Source of the DNA: Phymatolithon calcareum | Lineage: Eukaryota > Rhodophyta > Florideophyceae > Hapalidiales | NCBI GenBank assembly: GCA_977006965.1 | Contig: OZ345353.1 | Span: forward strand, 2,294,001-2,358,000 | DNA: 64,000 nucleotides | Direction of reading: 5' to 3' | In this document: one piece after another, positions 53,121 through 63,933 of the stretch | How the letters are laid out: each line of letters begins with the position of its first letter | Numbering within the stretch: position 1 is the first letter of the stretch | The notes under the pieces: model-generated | The model's database searches: none | Told to the model about the DNA's origin: nothing | What the model saw: only the letters and a program-made list of their open reading frames with translations | Position numbers and translations under genes: made by a program

Positions 53121-53230
53121 CAAAGTGAATTTTCGAAGTAGGGATTCATAACCACAAGTATAAATAACATACTAACCTGACTAAAAACGCAAATCAAAAA
53201 GATGTTGTCACACTTCCATCAGGAAAAACG

Positions 53231-53322
53231 ATGCTAATCTATGTTAAAGAAAGACTCTTTTAAGAGTCTTTCTTCAACATGGATTAGCATATGGTGAAGA
53301 AAGTCTTAAAAGACTTTCTTTA
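53231..53322. repeat. Nested hairpins near the left end of the inverted duplication
   Basis: Two adjacent near-perfect hairpins: 53231-53290 (stem includes gaaagactctt and its complement, extended outward by atgctaatc/gattagcat) and 53295-53322 (gaagaaagtctt and complement). Both are in the right arm at 63844-63871 and 63878-63933. Confidence 0.92.
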
Positions 53323-53388
53323 GTATGGATTTACAATTCTAAAAATTGTGCACTGTCTTCCCTCGAACAGCCACTGACGTTGTCTAGA

Positions 53389-54623
53389 CCTGAGATGTAG
53401 ATTCATGGATACGTTCGCCGAAGCCGCCGCCCAAGTACCAAGAACCGTGTCTGAACATCCAGCGCAATTATTTGCTGATGATGTTCTTCTTCAGGCTAAG
53501 AATACCAAAGGGTTGCAAAAACTATTGGACATAGCTACGAAGTGGGCAGTCGAGAACTCCATGAAATGGAACACAAAGCCAGGAAAGAGTGAGGTCCTGA
53601 AGTACAAAGGCCTCCCAAAGAAGAAATTTTTCCTTGCAGGAAAAGAGTTGCATCAGGCCTGGAGACTATCCTACTTGGGGATCAGTATGAACAACAACGG
53701 AGTCACGGACGATACAGCTATTTCAAGAGTTCGGAATGCGGTAGGATGTCTACGCAAACTCCGCCAAATAGGCGTGAACGTCAGAGGATTCCAGCCAGCC
53801 ACTTGCATCAGGATTTTCAAATCATTGATTCTCCCCAAATGGGAGTATGCCATTCACCTGACCCCGATCACCAAACGTCTGTTATCGGCAATCGAAGCAG
53901 CAGAAGGTCTTTTCTTGGTTTGTTTTCGGAAAATATGCTGAACATCGAAGGGAGCGGATGCGAGTGCTCTGCCGACTCGCCAGCCCACAGATGAGGAGAG
54001 CCCACAAGGCTGAAAGGTTCGCCTTAAGCCTGGTAAGACGGAAGAAGTACCGTGAGCTCGCAGAAGAATACCAAGGAAGAGAAGAAGATCTGGAAGACGT
54101 ATCAAAGGATATTGGGCATCTTAGAGAAGAGAAGCACCTCAACGAAGCTCTAAAACAAGCAGAAGAAGGTATGGTATCAAAAACCGGACGCATACGGGAA
54201 GCAGCAAAATATGAACGTTGGTAGAAGATGGGTGGACAGTTAAAATCCCGGTCGACAAGCCGAATGAACTCCCAGGAGTGTTACGTATAAGGGACAGAAC
54301 TGCGCGGTTGAGATGCCTGAGATTTCTTTTCAACAGAGCTCCTTTGTGGAGAAAATCAGTTTTAGCGAAGTATTTTGGGCCCGATGCTGTGGTTGAGCTC
54401 GTTGTGCTCCAACGCACACTACGGTGCATGAAGATGGACCAAGAAACAAAATATGAATGCGAAAGACTCACTCGAGCCCTCACAGGGAGAGAAATTCGGA
54501 TTAAGGAGATATTAGGAGGTTAGTAGAGAGATGAATGTGGAAGACAGCGAGAAGCTGCCCTGTTCATCAAATTGAGGTTTTGGGAGCTTTTAAAATAAAT
54601 CAACATATAACCCTGAGATGTAG
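53389..54623 (+). mobile_element. LINE copy C inserted in the left arm, with target-site duplication
   Basis: A 1,211-bp insert (53401-54611) lies between 12-bp direct repeats cctgagatgtag at 53389-53400 and 54612-54623. The right arm keeps the uninterrupted target at 63765-63776. It encodes a LINE protein from the catalytic LFADD motif onward (frame 53405-53941), then with two frameshifts the region LCRLASPQMRRAHKAE and the C-terminal LRCLRFLFNRAPLWRKS and REIRIKEIL. It is 5'-truncated inside the reverse transcriptase. The 3' end is gagcttttaaaataaatcaa, without poly(A), like copies B and D. Confidence 0.95.
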
Positions 54624-55436
54624 CAAAACTGGCCCAATGCACCTCGCCACGTGACCAACTTTGGATATAGGGATAGTGTGACAGTGGAAAGTCGAATATA
54701 TACCTTCCCACGCTAGTGAACTATGACTTTGGAAGGACGCTACTGTGCTGCACTTAGGGGGGGACGAACTTTCAAATTTGGAAGTATTTAACCTTTAGAA
54801 AGGCTACTCTAAGTATCTGTTGACACGTCCTTCAAAAAATATAGTGAGAAGATGAAACAGTCAAGATGAAGAAGGAGAAAACTTCGTCTCATAATGCTGA
54901 CTAACATTAAGTACAAGACACGTTTACCACCTCTCGCCTTTGCACTCGTAAAAGCGATGGCAGACACAATTTTTGAAGACGGGGCTCACGGTATCCTTCA
55001 ATCTACTTGTACGTTTAGCCCTCTAAAAGATATCCTGCGGTCCGCTAGTAGCTCCAATTCGAATGATATATAAACATTATTGAGCACTTGAAGTTTTCTT
55101 TTTCACTATTCTTCGGACATTTGTATCGATCTGCACTTCTCGTCAGTTCCACAAATTCTACTCCATGTATCTTCCTCGTTCCCACCTCATTGAAAAGACT
55201 GTCCCATCGCTCATTACTTTCTCTCGTCTGTACAACATAATAATATAGTGTTCTGGGGAAAAGTTGCAATAAAACCGGCCTCGAAAAATAAGCCCTTATT
55301 AGGCCCCCTTCAATCGCAAATTGAGTGTGAAAATTGTTTCCTGCCTTATAGACTTCGAAGCACAAAGCAAGATCCCGATATTGATAAGTTCCCTTTCGTG
55401 AGTAGGACATGATATACATGAACAGTACTAATATGG

Positions 55437-55769
55437 ATTAGTCATGAACACCCCGATCGGACCCCTCCCGGAATAAAACCCTCTGAAGGCCTCATCTTCC
55501 TGGAGAGGCCCTCTCCTCACCTGTTTTCGCGAGGAGCCCTCACGAGGGCTTATGGCACAGTGTACACCTGGTACAGATGTCCACGTACAGTGGTCGAAAA
55601 GATGAATTTCAGATAAAACTTTGAAGGTATGATGGTCAGGAATATCATGGGCAATATGCAGAAGGCCTTCTTTTTGTCCATTTTTTCGGAGGCCCTCTCC
55701 GAAGTCCCAGCGCGACAAGAGGGCACGCCCTACTTCTCTCGAAGTCCGTTCGGGGTGTTCATTACTAGT
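55437..55769. mobile_element. MITE-like element in the left arm
   Basis: A segment of about 330 bp bounded by 25-bp imperfect terminal inverted repeats (attagtcatgaacaccccga at the left, its near reverse complement at 55745-55769), with a possible tatgg target duplication. It encodes no transposase. A homologous copy sits in the right arm at the matching place, so it was present before the arms were duplicated. Confidence 0.7.
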
Positions 55770-56124
55770 ATGGATTTGCTAGCTTTATGTCCGGAATCGA
55801 GTTGAAAGTTTATGCTGTCCACTTTAAGTGCAGGTTTCAATATGCAAGTTACAGTCTATGCCTGCTTCTAAGGATAATCTACAACGCTCGAGCATCGTTT
55901 TCTTGAGAAGAAGTCACTCCAGCGTTGACTCAGTTGCATTTTTTGTGCAGTTCGAACTCGCGTGTAACACTTCCCCAGTCCTGGTCCGGCGAAGATTTCG
56001 TAGTTTATCGCCAGAAAATTGTGCTCTCATGACAGTTGAGACGATTTCCAAATTATCGCAGAACGCGACCTCGACGGTGTTAGCCTCAATCACTGATAAA
56101 AAAACGTACCCCTCTTGCGTATGA

Positions 56125-58534
56125 CCAGTGGGCGGAACGGGTAGAACCTCTCTTCTGAAGGTGTTCCGTTCCTACATTTCAAGTCTCGCTCGAAGTCTTC
56201 ACAAAAAGACAGACAGCATCAATGCGCTCTCCTTGCCCGAAAATCCCATTCACCCACCCGCCTTCAATGCTCTACTTTCCCGGATTCTTACCTTTTCATG
56301 TTGATTCACCAACAAAGGTCCTAGAAGACCGTATGCTCGTCCGCTTGGAAGAATACTTCCACAATTGTGGCATGGGTGCGACGTAATCTACTGGACGACA
56401 AAGAAAATTTCTCTGATGTACTTCATACGTCTGGCCCCCAAATTTTCAACAGCAGAAAAACAAAATGAGCCAGCTAGTTCGAGACAAATGTCTTCCAGCA
56501 TAGATTGGACTTTGGTCGTTAACATGTCTCGAGTTGCAGCTTTTTCCCACCAAAGATAGTGTATGACGGTAAACCGTATACAGGTGTACTTTCTGCATGC
56601 TGACATGCACACTTGACCAACGTGCAAACACGAAAATGTTTCGTACTTAAGAGACTGAGAGACACTGTGAGTTGACTTTTTAATTTTACAATTATTTTAA
56701 GAATACTACTTATCATCAAAATTGGAGTACACTTCCGACGAATTGACCGGTCTAACTATTATCTGGGTCACAACAGGGGCACAGATGGTATGGGAATTTT
56801 ACTAATTACCCATGCCCTGTGCAACCGCCTCAGATCGTTACCTGTGGTATGATATACAGCATTGCAATTAGGGTAAATCATCCTGGCGGTGCTCAGCTGA
56901 CCAGAAATCTGAACCCAGCTCCGTCCACGAAGAAAACCGGACGTCAAGAAGGCGATACGTGACGCAACCTTCGTAAATTTTAACACTTCCAGATTCTCAA
57001 AACTTGCGCGAAACCGGAAGTACCCAAATGGTGTTGTGGAGAGCCGCTGTGAAGGCACAGGCCGGAGCCATCGCAACACTAAAATGACAAGTATGCAGCA
57101 ATACGCTCTCAGCACATTCCTCTCCGATTCCTGAGTCCTCAGGTACAACTTTTGTTCCATCCACCATTGTCCTCACATCCGCCGCGATAAGCGATGCTCG
57201 AGGAGTGTCTGTGTTCAAAGCAGATGCCTCAATGCTCCACATGCAACGCGGTTTGTCCTCGACAAAGATATCATCGACCTGTTTTTGTCTTCTTTGCGTT
57301 CTGGGTGGATTCCTTTTCGATGGCGAATCGTTGCCCTCAAGTCTTCCGATTCACCTCGGGTTGTCGGCCAAACTTGCGTCAGCGATACATTTGTAAGGTC
57401 TGAATTTTGTTCTGGACGTTTCGTTCACACACCGATAACACGCATAAGAGGCTAACAGCATTGTCACGATTTAACGAGCGCGTTTCAGAATTTCAACATG
57501 TAGACCTGTTATGCACAATCTGCCATTCTCACTGCAACTGAGCAATATGGACGTGTCCAGCGATCAGAGCAAGGTCAATTTTTTGAATTTGCCGTGCAAC
57601 TGCTCCAACTCACTTTCAATCAAGTTTTTTTCCTCCTCAAATTCCCTTGTACTTCCAAACTTTCTATTCCGTCAATTTGTGATTTGTTGTACTCTCAGGG
57701 TCCGCAAGATAGTCGGCACTCGCTCTCGCCAATTGTGGCTTCCTTGAGATGCGATCCTTTACTCGCTGCGATGAGCGGTGCCTTATAAGCTACCGGATTC
57801 TCAACCTACTGGCTGGGGGTTGCATAGCACACCCCACGAATACCGACACTATCCTGTCACTGCCAGGTCTAACGGGTACCGTGATACTCACGTGCGAGTC
57901 AGTGACCCAACTTGGCGATCTCTCGGGCCTCTCATCCTGTGATGTTTCTCTATCACTGTCTGGTCTAACGGCTACAGCGGTACGCACGTGCGAGTCAGTA
58001 GCCCAACTTGGCGATCTGACGGGCCTCCCATCCTGTGATTATTTCGACTCTCGGGTCTGTCCGTTATTACGAGCTGACACTTGCGGGTGGCCACCCGATG
58101 TGGTCGCTCTATAGGATCTCCCCTAAGTCTTGTGCTGTCAATGTCTTTCTTAGCCTTCTTGTTCCGCCATTGACCGAGATCGCATTGCAAGCCACTGTCT
58201 TGTTCAACAACAAGAGACATACACTGCAGTTTCAGATTGCCAGTGAGATGGCACAGATTCAGTTCAATATTCATGTCGCCCGTACGTGTCGCTCTCCGCT
58301 TCAGACGTATAACGTTCTGGTCAATTCAACTCCATGAGCACCAAAGAGCATATTCACGATGACCTCGCGCATCTTGTGTCTTCTGTTTTCATGTCCATGT
58401 GTGCGGCAAATGGGTGCTTCCTTTTTTATTTGGGGTACTTCCTTCAGAAACCCAGCCATGTTTTCAAACCTTAGTGAACATTATGTGCCTCGCATTCTCA
58501 AATGTTGGTTAAATCATTATTTCCAATCAAATCG
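56125..58534. other. Left-arm segment without a counterpart in the right arm
   Basis: About 2.4 kb between the two homologous blocks of the left arm. No gene family recognised; frames are under 135 codons. It holds a two-copy 96-bp tandem repeat at 57850-58041. Either gained by the left arm or lost from the right. Confidence 0.6.
57850..58041. repeat. Tandem repeat, two 96-bp units
   Basis: Units at 57850-57945 and 57946-58041 share long stretches such as ccaacttggcgatct and cgtgcgagtcagt. The unit is 32 codons, and the plus-strand frame 57749-58114 stays open through both, giving repeats of the type CESVTQLGDLSGLSSCD. Whether it is translated is unknown. Confidence 0.9.
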
Positions 58535-58984
58535 CGTTCAAGCCCCACTGCAACCCTGACCAAGCGTTCAATTAGAAATAGAGGGGCTACGTTCGGCTTT
58601 GCATAATTTTCACTTAAACAAAACTATGCACAATAGGCAATCGGAATACCACCAAAAATAGTCCTCTAAAAGTTTACTGTGTTTTCTTCCCCGCTTTCAT
58701 TTCCATTTTACCGGTCACTGTGTTAACTAGGTTCTCGATGTTTTGTCTAATAAGATGTATCATTCTCGTCTTCAGCACTTGTCCTCTTGAGATATCTAAG
58801 CTGGACGAGCAATTTGTCGCGAGCCTGGCCACTGGACATAATGAGGGGAAGAACAGAATTAAAGATTGATCAGATATTCAAATTGAGTGCGCACGCCCAA
58901 ACCTGAAGGTTTCGTCCTAACCTCGAAGCCTCTGAACAACTAGAAAGTTCAATACGGAAGGCAAAGAATCGCCCAGAATAACCT

Positions 58985-59449
58985 AAGGAAGTGCACTTGT
59001 CAAATTTTCATAATTCGTTGAGCCGGATCTCCTCATTAACTTCTCTTCACCCTCCACTGTACGTCGATCGCAGCATATCCACATCCTCCAACATGTCGGC
59101 GGGTCGCTCATCATCCCGCCGTCTTCCCGCGCGCAGCGGCGCTCCGCTCTCCCCCCACTCGACTACTTCGTCCCACAGCCACTCACATTCCACCGATTCC
59201 TATAGCGACATGCAGGCGACCGTTAACCATGTCGTTATAGGAATCGGTGGAATGTGAGTGGCTGCGGGACGAAGTAGTCGAGTGGGGGGAGAGCGGAGCG
59301 CCGCTGCGCGCGGGAAGCCGGCTGGATGATGAGCGACCCGCCGACATGTTGGAGGATGTGGATATGCTGCGCTCGACGTACAGTGGAGGGTAGAGAGAAG
59401 TTAATGTGGAGATCCGGCTCAACGAATTATGAAAATTTGACAAAAGTGT
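58985..59449. other. Innermost arms: GC-rich, host-like coding fragment in both orientations
   Basis: The arms nearest the spacer each carry a GC-rich frame starting MSAGRSSS and continuing LPARSGAPLSPHSTTSS (plus strand from 59092; minus strand from about 59348). The base composition and Ser/Pro/Arg-rich translation resemble the N-termini of host genes in this window and differ from the AT-rich rest of the duplication. It could be the captured 5' end of a host gene. No family recognised; the frames run through the spacer and stop. Confidence 0.45.
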
Positions 59450-59626
59450 TTTCTGTAAAAGTTGGGCACAGTTTTAAAAATTTTACCCAACTTTTCGAGA
59501 GTGATCATTTGGAATTACCTGGAACTTTAAAAGATCAGGAGGGTGTCTTTCCTTGACTTATTTGCGCTACTATATGGCTGTGTGCTTCCTTAGGTTATTT
59601 TGGGCGATTCTTTGCCTTCCGTATTG

Positions 59627-61228
59627 AACTTTTCTAGTTGGGGATATATGCTGATTTATTTTAAAAGCTCCCAAAGCCTCAAATTGAGTAACAGGGCAGC
59701 TTCTCGCTGTTTTCGATACTCATCTCTCTACTCTCCTTCTAATATCTCCTTAATTCGAATTTCTCTTCCTGTGAGGGCCCGAGTAAGTCTTTTGCATTCA
59801 TATTCCGTTTTTTGGTCCATCTTCATAGACCTTAGTATACGTTGCAACACGATAAGCTCCACCACAGCACCAGTCCCAAAGTATTTCGCCAGAATGGATT
59901 TTCTCCACAAAGGAGCTCTGTTGAAAATGGCTCTCAGGCATCTCAACCTCGCAGTTCTGTCCCATATATATAGCACTCCTGGTAGGTCGTTCGGTACGCC
60001 GATCGGGATTGTTACTGTCCGACCCTCTCCTTCCATCGACCAGACTTTGACTGTTGCTTGTAGGCGTCGCTTTTTTGACACCATACCTTCTTCAGAGCTT
60101 CTTTAAGGTGTTCCTCTTCCCCGAGATACCCAATGTCTTTTGATACGTCTTCCAGATCATCTTCTTTTCCCTGGTATTCTTCTGAAAGCTCCAGGAACTT
60201 CCTTCGTCTTACCAAGCTTAAGGCGAACATTTCAGCCTTGTGCATTCTCCTCATCTGTGGGCTGGCAAGACGGCAGAGCACTCGCATTCTCTCGCTTCGA
60301 TACGCGGCATATTTTCCGAAAACGTATCTGTAGAAAAGACCTTCTGCTGCTTCAATTGCCGATAGTAGTCGTTTCGTGATCGGTGTCAGGTGAATAGCAT
60401 ACTCCCATTTGGGGAGAATCAACGACTTGAAAATCCTGATGCATGTGGTTGGTTGGAGTCCTCTGACGTTCAAGCCAATTTGGCGGAGTTTCTATATGCA
60501 TCCCATCGCATTCCGAACTCTTGAGATTGCTGTATCGTCGGTGACTCCGTTGTTGTTCATACTGATCCCGAGGTAGGACAGTCTCCAGGCCTGGTGCAGA
60601 TCTTTTCCTGCAAGGAAAATTTTCTTCTTTGGGAGTCCTTTGTACTTAAGGACCTCACTCTTTCCTGGCTTTGTGTTCCATTTCATGGAGTTCTCGCTGC
60701 CCACTTCGTAGATATGTCCAATAGTTTTTGCAATCCTTTTGCATTCTCTGCCTGAAGAAGAACGTCATCCGCAAATAGCTACGCTGGATGCTCAGACACT
60801 GTTCTTGTTACTTGGGCGGCAGCTTCGGCGAACGATCCATGAATATGTTATATAGGCACAGACTAAGCGGGGAGCCCTGCGGAACACCTCGGTCGATAAT
60901 GCACCAAGTTTTCGTTTCATCTCCTGCCGACGTGATCCACGACGGTTTCATCAGGTAAGATACCATCTTTGTTATGTGCACCGGCAACTTTTTCTTCAGT
61001 CGCTCGAGGAGGATATCCCTCGGCACACTGTCATACGCTGCTGACATGTCAAGTACAGCAACGAACGGGTGACCATTTTGCATAGTATTCTTTGCGCGAA
61101 GTATGGCCAAATGTGCTCTTGTCTCTCCGAAAACCCAGTTGTGCTCTTTTAAACTGGTAGTGATCCCTTATGTATGAGTCTAGGGCGGAATCGATTATCT
61201 TCCTCACGTGACTCAGTAACTTTTCTAG
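59627..61228 (-). mobile_element. LINE copy D inserted in the right arm, with target-site duplication
   Basis: A 1,580-bp minus-strand insert (59638-61217) lies between 11-bp direct repeats aacttttctag at 59627-59637 and 61218-61228. The left arm keeps a near-identical empty site around 58939-58949. It starts just upstream of the RT motif LGFRRDKST and keeps VAVLDMSAAYDSVPR, DRGVPQGSPLS, the thumb region WEYAIHLTPITKRLL and the C-terminal LRCLRAIFNRAPLWRKS. Several frameshifts disable it. The LFADD motif is damaged: the frame there is interrupted around 60780. Same family and the same 3' terminus as copy C. Confidence 0.95.
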
Positions 61229-61633
61229 TCGTTCAGAGGCTCCGAGGTTAAGATGAAACCTTCAGGTTTGGGAGTGTGCACTCAATTTGAATATCTGATC
61301 AATCTTTAATTCTGTTCTTCCCCTCATTATGTCCAGTGGCCAGGCTCGCGACAAATTGCTCGTCCAGCTTAGATATCTCAAGAGGACAAGTGCTGAAGAC
61401 GAGAATGATACATCCTATTAGACAAAACATCGAGAACCTAGTTAACACAGTGACCGGTAAAATGGAAATGAAGGCGGGGAAGAAAACATAGTAAACTTTT
61501 AGAGGACTATTTTTGGTGGTATTCCGATTGCCTATTGTGCATAGTATTGTTTAAGTGAGAATTATGCAAAGCCGAACGTAGCCCCTCTATTTCTAATTGA
61601 ACGCTTGGTCAGGGTTGCAGTGAGGCTTGAACG

Positions 61634-61731
61634 GATCAGAGATGTGTAGCAGTATTGGACCTTAAGACTGCCTACGACACAGTACCGAGAGCACACTTGG
61701 TGAACAGAATGAGACTGTCGCAAGAATAGTA
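61634..61731 (+). pseudogene. Tiny reverse transcriptase fragment at the arm breakpoint
   Basis: The plus strand reads DQRCVAVLDLKTAYDTVPRA followed by HLVNRMRLSQ, clearly the RT palm motif of the same lineage as copy A (QRCVALLDLKDAYETVPRK). It starts exactly where homology between the two arms stops (61633). Nothing else of the element is recognisable after about 61731. Confidence 0.8.
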
Positions 61732-62293
61732 AGTTTGTTGTCTTGGTTCGATATACACGTGGGCAACAAGGCTGTTAGCCTGGATAGCGAAGCACCAGGA
61801 ATCCATTGGTAGAAGAGACCTAGCTTACACTTACTGCGCGGGATCATCGTATGATAGCTTTATCTCGAGGCATACTTTAGCATAGTCGACGATGCCGACG
61901 CGAGGGAGAAAGAGGGACCATCAAGTTCAAACCATTTCCGTCGTCAAGGTAAAGTCCTTTTCATTCATCCCACCATCTCGGTGAAGAACCAACGTTTGCC
62001 ACAAGCGGGAGGCGAGATCCCGTACCCTACGTCGTGAGTAGGGGGAGACACCAGCTAGCGATCCGACGATCTGTTGGCATCTCCGCGAAACATAACAGTG
62101 CTCCGACGAGCATTGCGTTTGGCACTTGCAGGTTACCGGCCCAAGTTCTGTCCCTGTCCACGACCGGAGCGCGTTCCCGTTCCACTCCGTGCACCACAAG
62201 TGAATCGTATCGATCTACGGTTCAGTCAAGTTCATCAACCCGCGAACGCCGTATTTAGCGGTCCGCGGTCTACCATCTTGAAGACCAGCGACA
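61732..62293. other. Right-arm segment without a counterpart in the left arm
   Basis: About 560 bases with no recognised gene; unmatched with the left arm's 2.4-kb middle. Confidence 0.5.
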
Positions 62294-62645
62294 TCATACG
62301 CAAGTTGGGTACGTTTTTTAATCAGTCATTGAGGCTAACGCCGTGGAGGTCGCGTTCTGCGATAATTGGAAATCGTCTCAACTGTCATGAGAGCACAATT
62401 TCCTGGAAATAAGCTACGAAATCTTCGCCGGGCCAGGACTGGGGAAGTGTCACACGCGAGTTTGAACCGCACAAAAATGCAACTGAGTCAACGCTGGAGT
62501 GAGTTCTTCTCAAAAAACGATGCTCGAGCGTTGTAGATTATCCTTAGAAGCAGGCATAGACTGTAACTTGCATATGGAAACCTGCACTGAAAGTTGACGG
62601 CATAAACTTTCAACTCGATTCCGGACAAAAAGCTAGGAAATCCAT

Positions 62646-62951
62646 ACTAGACATGAACACCTCGAACGGACCTCGAGAGAAGTAGGGCGTACCCTCTTGT
62701 TGTGCTGGGACTTCGGAGAGGGCCTTCTGTATATCGCCCATGATATTCCTGAACATCACACCTTCAAAGTTTTATCTGAAATTCATCTTTTCGACCACTG
62801 TACGTGTACATCTGTACCAAGTGTACATTTTATCATAAGCCCTCGCGAGGTCTCTTCGCGAAAACAGGTGAGGAGAGGGCCTCTCCAGGAAGATGAGGCA
62901 TTCACAGGGCTTTATCCGGGGAGGGGCTCGATCGGGGTGTTCATGACTAAT
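62646..62951. mobile_element. MITE-like element in the right arm
   Basis: Counterpart of the element at 55437-55769 in inverted orientation. Ends are actagacatgaacacctcga on the low side and cggggtgttcatgactaat on the high side. Slightly shorter and diverged. Confidence 0.7.
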
Positions 62952-63843
62952 CCATACTAGTACTGTTCATGTACATCTTGTTGTACTGACGAAAGGGAAC
63001 TTGTCCATATCGGGATCTTGCTTTGTGCTTCGAAGTCTATAAGGTAGGGACCAATTTTCACACTCAATTTGCGATTGAAGGGGGCCTAATAAGGCTTATT
63101 TTTCGAGGCCGGTTTTATTGCAACTTTTCCCCAGAACACTATATTAGTATGTTGTACAGACGAGAGAAAGTAATGAGCGCTGGGACAGTCTTTTCAATGA
63201 GGTGGGAACGAGGAAGATACATGGAGTAGAATTTGTGGAACTGACGAGAAGTGCAGATCGATACAAATGTCAGAAGAATAGTGAAATAGAAAACTTCAAG
63301 TGCCCAACAATGTTTATGTATCTTTCGAATTGGAGCTACTAGCGGACCGCAGGATATCTTTCAGAGGGCTAAATGTACAAGTTGATTGGAGGATACCGTG
63401 AGCCCCGTCTTCAAAAATTGTGTCTCTTATCGCTTTTACGAGTGCAAAGGCGAGAGGTGGCAAACGTGTCTTGTAATTAATTTTAGTCAACATTATGAGA
63501 CGAAGTATTCTCCTTCCTCATCTTGACTGTTTCTTCTTCTCACTATATTTTTGAAGGACGTGTCAACAGATACTTAGAGTAGCCTTTCTAAAGGTTAAAT
63601 ACTTCCAAATTTGAAAGTTCGTCCGCCCCCCCAAGTGCAGCACAGTGGCGTCCTTCCAAAGAAATAGTTTATTAGCATGGGAAGGTATATATACAACTTT
63701 CCACTGTCACACTATCCCTATATCCAAAGTTGGTCACGTGGCGAGGTGCAGTGGGCCAGTTTTGCTACATCTCAGGTCTAGACAACGTCAGTGGCTGTTC
63801 GAGGGGAAGACAGTGCACAATTTTTAGAATTGTAAATCCATAC

Positions 63844-63933
63844 TGAAGAAAGTCTTTTAAGACTTTCTTCAGCATAAGCTAATCCATGTCGAAGAAAGAC
63901 TCTTAAAAGAGTCTTTCTTTAACATAGATTAGC
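63844..63933. repeat. Nested hairpins near the right end of the inverted duplication
   Basis: Two hairpins, 63844-63871 (gaagaaagtctt with its complement, loopless) and 63878-63933 (gaaagactctt stem extended by gctaatc/gattagc). They mirror those at 53231-53322. Confidence 0.92.

Noticed and set aside
51542-53197. Minus-strand open frame of 551 codons opposite VPS11
   Set aside because: Antisense shadow of a clear VPS11 coding region with no domain signature.
55045-55718. Open frames in the left arm with counterparts in the right arm (62697-63229), considered as an element-encoded protein
   Set aside because: Between arms most differences change the amino acid (for example H/Y, W/C, C/F, A/I), and stops fall at different places. 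This does not look like a conserved protein.
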